A stretch of DNA of 64,000 bases from Endoryza sp044226045. Its GTDB lineage: Bacteria; Bacteroidota; Bacteroidia; Chitinophagales; Chitinophagaceae. Shown in pieces: positions 8,655-16,924 of the stretch. Below the pieces are notes generated by a model. The model was not told the origin of the DNA and ran no database searches. It was given only the letters and a program-made list of their open reading frames with translations. Every line of letters starts with the position of its first letter. Within the stretch, counting starts at the first letter, position 1. Position numbers and translations under genes: made by a program. The stretch lies in the NCBI GenBank assembly GCA_044226045.1, contig JBGAHR010000001.1, positions 124,001 through 188,000 on the forward strand, given 5' to 3'.

Positions 8655-9089
8655 TTGGCGGGCAAACTTCATCAAGTGAATATAATTAATCGATTTCCGT
8701 TTATTTCTACTTCAGGCTGGCTTTTAGTATTTAGAGTATTAGTTGGGTTGATGATGGTAGCACATGGTGCGATCAGGCTGATCCATTTCAGTATCCCGGG
8801 TTTCGGGGAGTTCCTGGACAGCCAGGGTTTTCATCCTGGCGAGGCCTTTGCATGGATGGTAACGCTGGGAGATATCCTGTTCGGTCTCCTGGTTGTGTTT
8901 GGATTTTTCCTGAAAATTTCCTGCATCTGGTTCATCGGTCTAATGCTTTTTGGAATCGTCCTCGTTCACGGACAAAATGGATGGTTTGTAGTGGGGCATC
9001 AAACCGGCGGAATTGAATTCAGCGTTTTGCTGATCTTCTGCTTTCTGCTGATTGCGTCTACATCCCGGCAAAAAGGGCTCATTAAATAA
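8655..9089 (+). CDS. DoxX-family membrane protein
   Basis: About 144 aa with four predicted membrane helices: WLLVFRVLVGLMMVAHGAI, AWMVTLGDILFGLLVVFGFF, CIWFIGLMLFGIVLV and FSVLLIFCFLLIA. This is the DoxX/TQO-subunit-like topology. The start is uncertain: the reading opens with TTG at 8655, and GTG at 8676 is an alternative, but no ATG lies before the first helix. Physiological role unknown. Members sit in redox or stress contexts in other bacteria. Confidence 0.8.
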   Translation: MAGKLHQVNIINRFPFISTSGWLLVFRVLVGLMMVAHGAIRLIHFSIPGFGEFLDSQGFHPGEAFAWMVTLGDILFGLLVVFGFFLKISCIWFIGLMLFGIVLVHGQNGWFVVGHQTGGIEFSVLLIFCFLLIASTSRQKGLIK

Positions 9090-9137
9090 GGTGGTTCTTG
9101 TTTGGTATCTCCGGCATTCCTGCCGGCGTTGAATGAA

Positions 9138-9166
9138 AGATCCCCCGCACTGGCGGGGGTCTTTTA
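9138..9166. terminator. Bidirectional terminator between convergent genes
   Basis: CCCCCGC (9142-9148) pairs perfectly with GCGGGGG (9153-9159) across a 4-nt loop. One bulged T and three more pairs extend the stem, and TCTTTTATT follows. It lies between the 3' end of the DoxX gene (+) and the 3' end of the PEBP gene (-) and could serve both. Confidence 0.75.
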
Positions 9167-9201
9167 TTGAATCTTAGTACGGCCTCGGTGATGAATGTCT
9201 T

Positions 9202-9699
9202 TTACTCATTTCCTCTGTGTCTCTGGTAGATTCCTGTCAGTTCTCCAAAGCCAATGATGTGCTCACTCATTTCTTTTTCGAGCCTTGATTTGTGACAGTC
9301 ATGAGGTAATTCAAGCAATGCATCCAGCGCATACACTTTGAAGATATAATGATGCGTTCCGGAGGGAGGACAGGGACCGCCATATAACCGATAACCGAAA
9401 TCATTCATTCCTTCGATGCCATGAACATTATTTTCCTGTACCTGGTGAGTGACGGGCATATTCCAGACCAGCCAGTGAACAAAACTTCCACCGGGTGCAT
9501 CGGGATCTTCCATAATCATTGCAAGGCTTTTTGTCTCCTCAGGGATATGGGCGATTGTTAACGGCGGACTGATATTTTCCCCATCACAGGTATATGAAGC
9601 AGGGATCATTTCATTTTCCTGGAAGGAGGTACTGGTAACCGTTAGCATTTTAAAGTCAACTGCCTTATCCGGCCGGCTGTGTGAGGTGAGTGTGCTCAT
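9202..9699 (-). CDS. YbhB/YbcL-type PEBP (Raf kinase inhibitor-like) protein
   Basis: A 165-aa phosphatidylethanolamine-binding-protein homologue. Both family signatures are present: CR1 as MEDPDAPGGSFVHWLVWNMP and CR2 as YGGPCPPSGTHHYIFKVYALD, with the conserved Asp and His residues of the anion-binding pocket. I use the ATG at 9699 (MSTLTSHSRP) and not the one at 9765. The upstream extension is His/Lys-rich, unlike the family, and would overlap the small gene at 9710-9895. No signal peptide is visible. Function in bacteria is poorly known. Confidence 0.88.
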   Translation of the reverse strand: MSTLTSHSRPDKAVDFKMLTVTSTSFQENEMIPASYTCDGENISPPLTIAHIPEETKSLAMIMEDPDAPGGSFVHWLVWNMPVTHQVQENNVHGIEGMNDFGYRLYGGPCPPSGTHHYIFKVYALDALLELPHDCHKSRLEKEMSEHIIGFGELTGIYQRHRGNE

Positions 9700-9709
9700 A
9701 TGATTCTTT

Positions 9710-9895
9710 TTATGGGCCTTCGCCCGGTGATGCTTTTTCAAAAGGAGGTGTATCGATGTCTTCATCGGGTGGCAATTGATCCGGGTCTTCTTTATCTCTT
9801 AGCGGCTCCTCCGGATCAGCAGGAGCTGAAGGAGACGAATTTTTATCAGGCGGACCAACAGTTGCCGTTTTTTTTGTTTTTTCTTTTTTTGCCAT
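9710..9895 (-). CDS. Small disordered charged protein (hypothetical)
   Basis: A 61-aa reading frame, Lys-rich at the start (MAKKEKTKKT) and then Pro/Asp/Glu-rich (DKEDPDQLPPDEDIDTPPFE). Composition suggests an intrinsically disordered cytoplasmic protein. It fits neatly in the gap between the erythromycin-esterase gene (start 11250, stop 9913) and the PEBP start at 9699, on the same strand. Position and the strongly biased, sensible composition favour a real gene, but I recognise no family. Confidence 0.5.
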   Translation of the reverse strand: MAKKEKTKKTATVGPPDKNSSPSAPADPEEPLRDKEDPDQLPPDEDIDTPPFEKASPGEGP

Positions 9896-9912
9896 ACCAA
9901 TCTGTTTTTTGA

Positions 9913-11250
9913 TCAGACTCCAAAAGGCCAGGTTTCCGGCAGTTGGCTTCCGTCGGGCTCTATGTGAAGCGGATGCAGGGCCCTGGTTTCTTCAATATGA
10001 ATAAACGCATCATAACGCAAGGGGAGGATCGACGGAACATAGTTGCCATATTGTTCGTATTGCGGCTGATACACCACGCCAATTGCCCGATGGCCAATAT
10101 GGTTCTCCATCAGTTTATCATTCTCCATCAGATCTTCCATGAGCAGGAGTTTGTTTTCTTTTCCGGCTTTATGCAGAAAATATTCCCAGCTTCCTTTCTG
10201 CGCTTCAGGCACTGAGGTAGTTTTCATCGGTGCTCCCCAGTTACGGCCTGCCATCACTGTTCCTTTGTAAGAACCAAATCCAACGAGCGCCACTTTATCG
10301 TCATGGTATCTTATCCTGGCAAGTTCGCCCAGGTTGAACATGCCTTCATTCACCATATCTGTGGCCCTGGCATCACCGATATGAGTATTGTGAGCCCATA
10401 CAACGGCTTTGGCGTTTTTGCCTTGATAGTTCATCAGCCGGTCAAGCGTATCCACCATATGCAGATCCCGAATATTCCAGCTGTGCGGCCCGCCTTTGAC
10501 CATCGCGCGATAATAAGATTCCGCATTGACAGCTACCCAGGCATTTTGTTCAACACTAAAAACATTTTCCGGGTCCGCGTCGTACGTAGGCATCCGATGC
10601 TGAATTTCTTTCAACAGTTCCACTACCTCATTTTTACATAACTCCGGAACAAACTGGGCGGCACGGGCATACGAACTTCCTTCCTCTTTCCGGTAAGGTT
10701 CAAAACAACGAAAGGCTTCTTCTGCCCATTGAAGGGCGGAGGGATCAGTTTTACGTAGATAGTTCAGGATGCTTTCCATGCTCTCCCACAGGCTGTAAAC
10801 ATCAAGTCCGTAAAAACCGATTTTTTTACCGCTTATTGCTGTTTGGTTGTATTGAAAAAGTCTTTCGGCCAGTGCCACGATTTCCCAATTGGCCCACATC
10901 CAGGAAGGCCATCTGTTGAAAGCCCGCAATACTTCCTTTGCGGATTTACCTGATGAGTCGTATCCTTTTATATAACGGTTTAGCCGGTAACAGTCCGGCC
11001 AGTCGCCTTCCACGGCTATGAAATTAAATCCGTGCTCCTCAATTAACTTTCTTGTGATATAGGCACGCCAGGTATAAAATTCATGCGTACCATGACTGGC
11101 CTCCCCGAGCATGACGATTCGGGCAGATCCTATCCTTTCGAACAGTGGCTTCAGGTCTGTTTTCGATTGTAAAGGGATGGCCCATTGTTGCAAGGCTGCT
11201 ACGACTTCCTTTTCATCCGGAGTGGATTCTTTGGTAAAGTATCGCCTCAT
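9913..11250 (-). CDS. Erythromycin esterase family protein
   Basis: A 445-aa protein of the EreA/EreB-like superfamily, normal length. Conserved blocks are LGEASHGTHEFYTWR (about residues 49-63, with the catalytic-type Glu and His), AVEGDWPDCYRLNRYI, WAHNTHIGDARATDMV and VGFGSYKGTVMAG. The family hydrolyses macrolide lactones in resistance enzymes, but most chromosomal members in environmental bacteria have no demonstrated macrolide activity. Resistance should not be assumed. There is no signal peptide. The start ATG at 11250 is followed directly by MRRYFTKES. Confidence 0.88.
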   Translation of the reverse strand: MRRYFTKESTPDEKEVVAALQQWAIPLQSKTDLKPLFERIGSARIVMLGEASHGTHEFYTWRAYITRKLIEEHGFNFIAVEGDWPDCYRLNRYIKGYDSSGKSAKEVLRAFNRWPSWMWANWEIVALAERLFQYNQTAISGKKIGFYGLDVYSLWESMESILNYLRKTDPSALQWAEEAFRCFEPYRKEEGSSYARAAQFVPELCKNEVVELLKEIQHRMPTYDADPENVFSVEQNAWVAVNAESYYRAMVKGGPHSWNIRDLHMVDTLDRLMNYQGKNAKAVVWAHNTHIGDARATDMVNEGMFNLGELARIRYHDDKVALVGFGSYKGTVMAGRNWGAPMKTTSVPEAQKGSWEYFLHKAGKENKLLLMEDLMENDKLMENHIGHRAIGVVYQPQYEQYGNYVPSILPLRYDAFIHIEETRALHPLHIEPDGSQLPETWPFGV

Positions 11251-11375
11251 AATAGTTTATTATTAGCGGCAGGCTAAATGTTTGTCAAAGCAAGACGGTT
11301 TATTGGGCACAGACAATGAGGACCGTCAGGCATTAGTTTGATGACTGTCATTGAGACCCATCGTATTTATGTGTT

Positions 11376-11383
11376 TAATTTTG
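11376..11383 (+). promoter_or_regulatory. Candidate -7 box (TAATTTTG)
   Basis: TAATTTTG matches TAnnTTTG, 21 bp before the ATG at 11405. A TTG lies 22 bp further upstream. It supports the shorter start of the DUF892 gene. Confidence 0.4.
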
Positions 11384-11404
11384 AATTCACTAAATCCTAC
11401 TTTT

Positions 11405-11932
11405 ATGTTACCGAACAACCCTACGATCAGCACGCTTCATGATCTTCTTGATTACGATGCCAGCCAGTTTAATGCCGCAGAGGTGCAGCTAAAGAATATA
11501 TTGGGTCAATGGATTGGAGAGGCGGGCCAGTTGCAATTGAAGAATGTGCTGCAGAAGTATCTGGACTTTGTAGAACTTCATTTGCAGAGAATGGATGAAT
11601 TTTTAAGGGAAGAAAGGGTTGGTTTTCTTAGGTTAAATAACCCTGTTATGAAGACGATGATCGAAGAAACGGAAGATAGAATCGGCCGGTGCACGAATCC
11701 CGAAGTAAAAGACGCCTGTTTGCTGGCCTGCATTCAGACGATCAATCATTTCAAGATATCCATGTATGGAACCGCCGCGGCTTATGCGGGCGTTCTGGGT
11801 ATGACCAGGTTCGAATCTTTTTTTCACGAAGCAGAGATCAACGAAAAGCATATTGATGATAGGCTTTCCCAACTGGCCGGGTTCGAAATAAACAGGAAGG
11901 CCAGCACACCGATCGTGTTGCCCGGATTATAA
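11405..11932 (+). CDS. DUF892 / YciE-YciF ferritin-like protein
   Basis: A 175-aa all-helical protein of the YciE/YciF type. The pattern L-x-D-L-L-x-Y-D-x-x-Q-F-x-A-A-E near the N terminus (LHDLLDYDASQFNAAEVQL), the central ACIQTINHFKISMYGTAAAY and the later FFHEAEINEKHIDDRLSQL fit the four-helix ferritin-like fold, with Glu/His candidate metal ligands. I use the ATG at 11405 (MLPNNPTIS); an earlier in-frame ATG at 11351 overlaps the -7-like box. Family members are stress-induced in enterobacteria. The role here is unknown. Confidence 0.8.
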   Translation: MLPNNPTISTLHDLLDYDASQFNAAEVQLKNILGQWIGEAGQLQLKNVLQKYLDFVELHLQRMDEFLREERVGFLRLNNPVMKTMIEETEDRIGRCTNPEVKDACLLACIQTINHFKISMYGTAAAYAGVLGMTRFESFFHEAEINEKHIDDRLSQLAGFEINRKASTPIVLPGL

Positions 11933-11967
11933 CAGAGCAGGATATACAAGGCGGGGAAATAATTCTT

Positions 11968-12351
11968 TTAGTGTTTTCTGTTCCTTCTTTTCCAGTCTCG
12001 CACATTCAGAAAAATGCTGAGTGCGCAACAGACCAGGAAAACGATCAGGGTGACTGTTTCAACAAGAGAGGGCTGCAATTGAATACCCGTTAGCTTATAC
12101 AGCAGGAAATTGATATACGAATGAGTAGGGTTATCGAGGCCCAGCTTTTCGCGAACGTTCCAATGCCAATCTGTACAAACGCAATAACCCCAGCCGTACC
12201 AGATACCCATAACAAACCAGGAGAAAGCGGTCAGCAATATGGTCAGGAGATGCCATTTTCGGGTGGCGGGGAAGACCCATCCCAGGAGATTGAATAGTGT
12301 GAAGAGACTATGAAATACAAAAAAGAAGATATTCAGAAATTGATACCACAT
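11968..12351 (-). CDS. DUF2784-like small membrane protein
   Basis: A 127-aa membrane protein. The start at 12351 (MWYQFLNIFFF) is chosen because a longer in-frame reading (to 12510) runs through the terminator hairpin at 12479-12506. There are three or four hydrophobic helices. The block GWGYCVCTDWHWNVREKLG is the recognisable signature of DUF2784-type proteins, and its Cys/Asp/Trp residues are typical. Function unknown. It is downstream of the bestrophin gene but separated from it by the hairpin. Confidence 0.75.
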   Translation of the reverse strand: MWYQFLNIFFFVFHSLFTLFNLLGWVFPATRKWHLLTILLTAFSWFVMGIWYGWGYCVCTDWHWNVREKLGLDNPTHSYINFLLYKLTGIQLQPSLVETVTLIVFLVCCALSIFLNVRDWKRRNRKH

Positions 12352-12478
12352 GATTACCGTTGCCCTGTATGGAAGGATCCTGTAATGCAATATACAAAAG
12401 CAGCAAGTAAGATACGCGAATGAAATCGGCAACAGGGTGCAACCAACCAGCTTTCCAATCGCCCCCTTCGCTTGATAG

Positions 12479-12506
12479 AAGCTCCCCTGCAATAGCGGGG
12501 GAGCTT
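12479..12506 (-). terminator. Hairpin terminator downstream of bestrophin gene
   Basis: A 12-bp stem with one G-T wobble (12479-12490 with 12495-12506) around a 4-nt loop AATA. The T-run on the minus-strand exit side is weak, but the very stable GC-rich stem 23 bp after the bestrophin stop makes a terminator likely. Confidence 0.6.
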
Positions 12507-12528
12507 TCACTTAACAGTCACCAAAAAA

Positions 12529-13497
12529 TCATAGGATATAATAATGCTTTTCTTCCCTGGGAACGGACGCCATTCTCCTTTCCGGTACCTCCGGTTCCAG
12601 CCATCGGTCGGTCAATCCTGTTTTGGGCGTCTTTGAAAGCTGGTATATCTCAAGCAGGTTTCGCTCGATGCCGATCGCAATCGTTGTCATGGGTGTATCC
12701 GTCGGTTTGTTTTCAAAAGGATCCTGCAGGTGTATCGCCATTTTTTCAATGAGCAGGAAGCAGGCTGAAATAGCCACTACAAGAGGTACTTCCAGGAAAC
12801 CAAAATATTCAATGACGCTAAATGGCAGTAGCCCGATAAACAGCAACAGGGAAAGATGTATGTATAAACTGTAGGTCACCGGAAATACAGTATTCTTGAT
12901 TCTTTCGCATTTGCCCATAGAATCGCATAGTCTTGTCAGTGTCCTGTCCAGTTCAACCTGCTGATAGCTGTTTATCCAACCTTTGTCCAGCGCCAGGTGA
13001 AGGTCTTTTCCCATCTTGTCCAGCAAGGCGGCGGGAATATTTGCAGAGGATTTCAACTGTTGAAATTCCGGGTGGCTGACATGTTTCGGCAGATCTGCCA
13101 GGATATTTCCGTTTCGAAGATGATTGCCCAGGCTGTAACACCAGCCTATTTGTCGCCTGATCATTCTTTCCCGGAACTCCTGTATCTCTTCGTTATGGTA
13201 ACTGTTATGGGTAAAGGAGGTTATCTGCCGGCCCAGCGTGCGTGAGTCATTGACGATGGCTCCCCAGATATGCCGGGCTTCCCACCAGCGATCATAGGCC
13301 TGGTTGCTTCTGAAACCCAGCAATAATGAAATGACTGTTCCCAATACGGCAGGTACTGCCAACGGGATTGATATCCTGACAGAATGATAGAAGTGATAAA
13401 TCACAGCTATGATAATGGCATAGAGTGCAATGACCAGTATCTCAAATTTGATTTTCCCGAATACATATTTAAAGGGGATGTTTTTTTTCAATAACAT
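12529..13497 (-). CDS. Bestrophin-family ion channel protein
   Basis: A 322-aa member of the bestrophin/UPF0187 family, chloride or cation channels. The start MLLKKNIPFKYVFGKIK is chosen at 13497, because a longer reading would overlap the universal stress protein gene by 58 bp. Diagnostic segments are FRSNQAYDRWWEARHIWGAIVND (residues about 67-90) and the aromatic/His-rich ERMIRRQIGWCYSL. Hydrophobic helices occur near residues 18-60 and 195-250. Acts in the inner membrane. Its ion selectivity cannot be read from sequence. Confidence 0.88.
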   Translation of the reverse strand: MLLKKNIPFKYVFGKIKFEILVIALYAIIIAVIYHFYHSVRISIPLAVPAVLGTVISLLLGFRSNQAYDRWWEARHIWGAIVNDSRTLGRQITSFTHNSYHNEEIQEFRERMIRRQIGWCYSLGNHLRNGNILADLPKHVSHPEFQQLKSSANIPAALLDKMGKDLHLALDKGWINSYQQVELDRTLTRLCDSMGKCERIKNTVFPVTYSLYIHLSLLLFIGLLPFSVIEYFGFLEVPLVVAISACFLLIEKMAIHLQDPFENKPTDTPMTTIAIGIERNLLEIYQLSKTPKTGLTDRWLEPEVPERRMASVPREEKHYYIL

Positions 13498-13529
13498 AAA
13501 GCCATATTTTTTGTCAGGATATAGGTTTT

Positions 13530-14030
13530 CTAACTCATGTCCGAGGTTGATAAATGCGCCGACTGCTTTTCGCGAATGATGGTCCATTCTTCCCGGTGTC
13601 TTCGCTGCGCAGTAACCAGTTGCTTCACCACAGGCAGCCTGGATCTGGAGAAGAAATCAGAGGGATCAATACTGCGTGGGTGCACCTTGTTGAATACATA
13701 GGCTTCCGGCCACACCAGGGTGTCGATGCTGTTGGCTTCCATATGATGATTAAATACGGCTTGCGTATTTCCCTGCATAAACAAGAAACTTATTTTCCTG
13801 AGCAAATCCGGATGTTTTTCTTTCAATTGTCTGCAACGAACCCGGAACTGATCATTCAGGATTTCCATATAAGGTGGCCGGTCTTTCTTAAGAAGATCGT
13901 TGTAGTTGTCCGGAAGATCACAAACATGGAAGAGAAAGAGATTCATTTCGCAATTGAAATAGCGAACAGTCAAGTCAGCCAGTTTAAATGATTCGGCTGT
14001 AAAATCAGTTGGTAATAATATGTTCAGCAT
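13530..14030 (-). CDS. Universal stress protein family, divergent
   Basis: A 166-aa USP-like protein starting MLNILLPTDFTAES at 14030. An earlier ATG adds ten unlike residues. The N-terminal strand-loop ILLPTDFTAESFKLA is typical USP. The C-terminal nucleotide-binding motif G-x2-G-x9-G-S/T is not recognisable; the corresponding region reads SIDTLVWPEAYVFN. It therefore probably belongs to the non-ATP-binding, degenerate group. Its C-terminal end lies 32 bp upstream of the bestrophin start, so the two may be co-transcribed. Confidence 0.75.
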   Translation of the reverse strand: MLNILLPTDFTAESFKLADLTVRYFNCEMNLFLFHVCDLPDNYNDLLKKDRPPYMEILNDQFRVRCRQLKEKHPDLLRKISFLFMQGNTQAVFNHHMEANSIDTLVWPEAYVFNKVHPRSIDPSDFFSRSRLPVVKQLVTAQRRHREEWTIIREKQSAHLSTSDMS

Positions 14031-14179
14031 AGAAGTATTTTTTATGCTGTAAAGATGCAATGCGGGTGTTAGGATGACTTAAATTTCCATTTGGAAGACT
14101 GTGAGAATGGTATTAAAGTCCTATGAGAGTTGTTGAATTTTTGGGTGAGGAAAGAGATGGCAGGGGTTAACAGCCAAGC

Positions 14180-15565
14180 TCAGGCAGGCCTCTTATGATT
14201 TTTTAATGGTAGAAAAACGGTTACCCGGGTGCCCTTTCGCAGCACTGTATCAACCGTGAGTTTTCCTTTGTGAAGTCTGATGATCTTTTCCGTTAAAGGC
14301 ATGCCGATGCCGTATCCCTGGTAGCCAACAGTATTGGATGCACGGAAGAACGGATCAAAGATATGTTCGATCTCTTCCGGGGGAATGCCAATTCCCCTGT
14401 CACTTACGGTTAATATCAATTCCGTATCTCTTGCTTCCAGTCTCACCGTCACTTCCTGGTTATCGGAATACTTGCACGCATTCAACACAATATTGTCTAT
14501 AGCCATTTTTAGCAGCTCCGGATTTCCTTCCATGGTAATGCCTTCCTCGTTTTCGGGAAGATCGGGAAAATGAATTCTTACTTTATTGCCCGGGTAAATG
14601 GAATCGATATTTTCTTTTACCTCAATCAGCAGTTCGTCCATTCTGATGGTTTCCCATCTTTGTTTTTTTCCATCAAAACTGGTTTGCGCCAGTGACAACA
14701 GTCCTACGGTTAACCGTTGCAGTTTTTCAGCCTGCTGACCGATAGAGGACAGGCTTTGGCGATATTCTTCCATGGAACGCTGGCGACTCAGCGCATAATC
14801 TGTTTCACCAACAATCGCTGTTAACGGAGTTTTCAATTCGTGTGAGGCATTGCTGATAAAATTATTCTGTGCTTCAAAGGCGGCTGAGAGGCGATCCAGC
14901 ATCTGGTTGAACGTATTCACTAGTTCGCCAATTTCATCTGCGCCGGCGGGCTTTTCCAGCCGGAGGTGCAGGTTTTCCTCACTGATCGCATTCACTTTCT
15001 GAATGATGGTTCTGACCGGTTGAAATGCCTTGTTGGAAAAGTAACGACCGATGCTGTAAATAATTACCAGGGAAGCGATCCAGGCAATGATCAGGATGTT
15101 CCGCACGCGGGCCATAATATCCTGCCCGAACCGGTTGGTAGCCGAATGGATAACCAGGTAGTCGCCACTCTCGTCCCGATAAAACAGGCCTGCATAGTGT
15201 GTTGACCCTTTTTCGTCAAACACCGTCTGGCCTTTGGCTTCAAATATGTTCCGGAGGAAACTTTTCCGGATGCCTGGTGGCGGGGGCGCGATCGGTTCAC
15301 CCGACTGGTTAACCTGTATAAAAAAGGAATCTTCGTCGGGCAGGCTTTCCAGCAGCGCGTGTTTGATCTCCCGGATCGATTCGAGCGTATTGCGATCGGC
15401 TTCAAATTTTAATCGGGAAGCGAGCCTCGCTCTCAGTTCCAGTCTTTTGAAGAAATCGTTGTGTACAAAACTGTTCTCGAAATAATAGACCGTTCCCGAA
15501 AGAATGCTGAGAATGGCAACTGTTATGAGGGTAAACCAAAGCGTGGTTTTGGTCTGGATCTTCAT
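14180..15565 (-). CDS. Sensor histidine kinase (HAMP, HisKA, HATPase)
   Basis: A 461-aa membrane kinase. TM1 lies at about residues 9-29 and TM2 at about 155-175 (IIAWIASLVIIYSIG), flanking a periplasmic sensor of about 120 residues. A HAMP linker follows (FQPVRTIIQKVNAISEENLHLRL), then the H-box NFISNASHELKTPLTAIVGE with the phospho-accepting His. The N-box is IDNIVLNACKYSDN, and the G-boxes are VSDRGIGIPPEEIEHIFDPFF and GYGIGMPLTEKII. Its gene starts 1 bp after the stop of the response regulator, giving a classic pair read from 16247 downward. The stimulus is unknown. Confidence 0.93.
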   Translation of the reverse strand: MKIQTKTTLWFTLITVAILSILSGTVYYFENSFVHNDFFKRLELRARLASRLKFEADRNTLESIREIKHALLESLPDEDSFFIQVNQSGEPIAPPPPGIRKSFLRNIFEAKGQTVFDEKGSTHYAGLFYRDESGDYLVIHSATNRFGQDIMARVRNILIIAWIASLVIIYSIGRYFSNKAFQPVRTIIQKVNAISEENLHLRLEKPAGADEIGELVNTFNQMLDRLSAAFEAQNNFISNASHELKTPLTAIVGETDYALSRQRSMEEYRQSLSSIGQQAEKLQRLTVGLLSLAQTSFDGKKQRWETIRMDELLIEVKENIDSIYPGNKVRIHFPDLPENEEGITMEGNPELLKMAIDNIVLNACKYSDNQEVTVRLEARDTELILTVSDRGIGIPPEEIEHIFDPFFRASNTVGYQGYGIGMPLTEKIIRLHKGKLTVDTVLRKGTRVTVFLPLKNHKRPA

Positions 15566-15566
15566 C

Positions 15567-16247
15567 TTACGGTGTTTTGAACATATACCCCATGCCTACC
15601 ACGGTCTGGATCATACGATGTTGGGGATCTTTGTCAATTTTCTTTCGGAGGTAGTTGATATAAACATCCACTACATTGGTGCCCATATTGAAATCGATAC
15701 TCCACACTTGTTCCAGGATGTCCACTCTCGACAACACCTTATTCGGGTTGCGAACAAAGTATTCGAGGAGCCGAAACTCGGTAGGAGTGAGGTTTACCCT
15801 TGTTTCACCAAGATGAATGAGTTTACTGCTGAGGTTGATATGGAGATCGCCAAAACTGAATTCCTGGTCTACCGGACTGCCAGGTTGTTTGCGGCGGGCC
15901 AATGTGCGAAGCCGGGCTTCCAGTTCTGCCAGCTTGAAGGGTTTAACGAGATAATCATCTGCACCCATGTTCAGTCCCGCCACTATATTTTCGGTGGTGC
16001 CAAGCGCTGTCAGAAAAAGTATCGGTGTTTGAATATTTTTCTCCCGGATGGCTTTGCAGACCTGCAACCCGTTGATGCCCGGTAACATGATGTCGAGGAT
16101 GATCACATCAAAATCATTGTTGAGGGCCATGTCCAGCCCCAGCGTGCCATCGGGCGCCACGGAAAGTCCATATCCGTTTTCGGTAAGTCCTTTGTTCAAA
16201 ACCATTGCCACCGTCGGCTCGTCCTCGATCAATAGAATTTTCATCAT
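15567..16247 (-). CDS. OmpR-family response regulator
   Basis: A 226-aa regulator. The receiver domain (1-120) has acidic residues at the start (IEDEP), the phospho-Asp in DVIILDIMLPGINGLQ, Thr in FLTALGT and Lys in DDYLVKPF. The C-terminal winged helix (about 130-225) has FGDLHINLSSKLIHL, LTPTEFRLLEYFVRNPNKV and INYLRKKID. It is partner of the kinase at 14180-15565. Targets are not shown; no repeat operator was recognised upstream. Confidence 0.94.
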   Translation of the reverse strand: MMKILLIEDEPTVAMVLNKGLTENGYGLSVAPDGTLGLDMALNNDFDVIILDIMLPGINGLQVCKAIREKNIQTPILFLTALGTTENIVAGLNMGADDYLVKPFKLAELEARLRTLARRKQPGSPVDQEFSFGDLHINLSSKLIHLGETRVNLTPTEFRLLEYFVRNPNKVLSRVDILEQVWSIDFNMGTNVVDVYINYLRKKIDKDPQHRMIQTVVGMGYMFKTP

Positions 16248-16398
16248 GATAAGGGTTGTCTTTGTTGGAAAACATGCAATAAAACCTATGGCTCGCTCTT
16301 GTCAAAGAAAATGAGGTAAAATTTAGCCGACCTTAATTGGATTCTAATAAGTGTTAGGGAAATGATAAAACCAGCTTTGCAGTTGGCGGTTTGACTTT

Positions 16399-16430
16399 TT
16401 TGATTGTTGCTTTTTGAATTTTTACTTTTG
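16399..16430 (+). promoter_or_regulatory. Bacteroidota promoter, -33 TTTG / -7 TACTTTTG
   Basis: TTTG at 16399-16402, exactly 20 bp, then TACTTTTG at 16423-16430. This is the best full match in the window to the Bacteroidota consensus. It lies 33 bp upstream of the ATG at 16463. Confidence 0.55.
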
Positions 16431-16462
16431 AATTCAATTCACGCCACCTCAAATTTATCGCC

Positions 16463-16918
16463 ATGAAATTATCCTTGTTATTAACCCTTCTTTTGGGTGT
16501 TTGTGTCGCTGCTGATGCGCAGAATACCATGCAAGACCTTTCATCTCTCAGTTGGCTGGAGGGTTTGTGGAAGAGAACTAATTCCAAAAGCGGAAAAGTA
16601 CATTTTGAAAAGTGGGATCGAATCGATGATCAGCTATGGAAAGGCCAGTCATACCTGGTCAATGGATCGGATACTACGATCAGTGAAAAACTTTCGCTGA
16701 TTATTTCAGAAGGCAAAGTGTACTATGTGGCAGATGTTCCGGAGAACAGCAGGCCCGTTCGGTTTCTGTTAACCGTGCTGGAGCCCGGCCATTTTATTGC
16801 CGAGAACCAGGGGCATGATTTCCCGAAGAAGATCGAATACCGGCATGATCATGGCGTGCTGACAGCACAGGTGTCCGGTGATGGCACCACTCTCCACTTT
16901 CGGTTCCAAAAACAGTGA
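16463..16918 (+). CDS. Exported lipocalin-like protein (DUF6265-like)
   Basis: A 151-aa protein with a Sec signal peptide (MKLSLLLTLLLGVCVAADAQ, cleavage after A-x-A). It then follows the DUF6265-type pattern: LSWLEGLWKR, a FEKWDRIDDQLWKGQSY block, RFLLTVLEPGHFIAENQGHDFPK and a C-terminal beta strand LHFRFQKQ. Such proteins are small beta-barrel or lipocalin-like periplasmic proteins of unknown function. It has its own promoter and stands alone; the next gene is convergent, 6 bp away. Confidence 0.75.
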   Translation: MKLSLLLTLLLGVCVAADAQNTMQDLSSLSWLEGLWKRTNSKSGKVHFEKWDRIDDQLWKGQSYLVNGSDTTISEKLSLIISEGKVYYVADVPENSRPVRFLLTVLEPGHFIAENQGHDFPKKIEYRHDHGVLTAQVSGDGTTLHFRFQKQ

Positions 16919-16924
16919 GCCAAT

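Noticed and set aside
9913..11250. Macrolide resistance gene
   Set aside because: The protein has the erythromycin-esterase fold, but most chromosomal relatives are not shown to hydrolyse macrolides, and no mobile element or resistance context is present.
12352..12510. Longer N terminus for the DUF2784-like gene
   Set aside because: It would read through the 12-bp terminator hairpin at 12479-12506 and adds sequence unlike the family.
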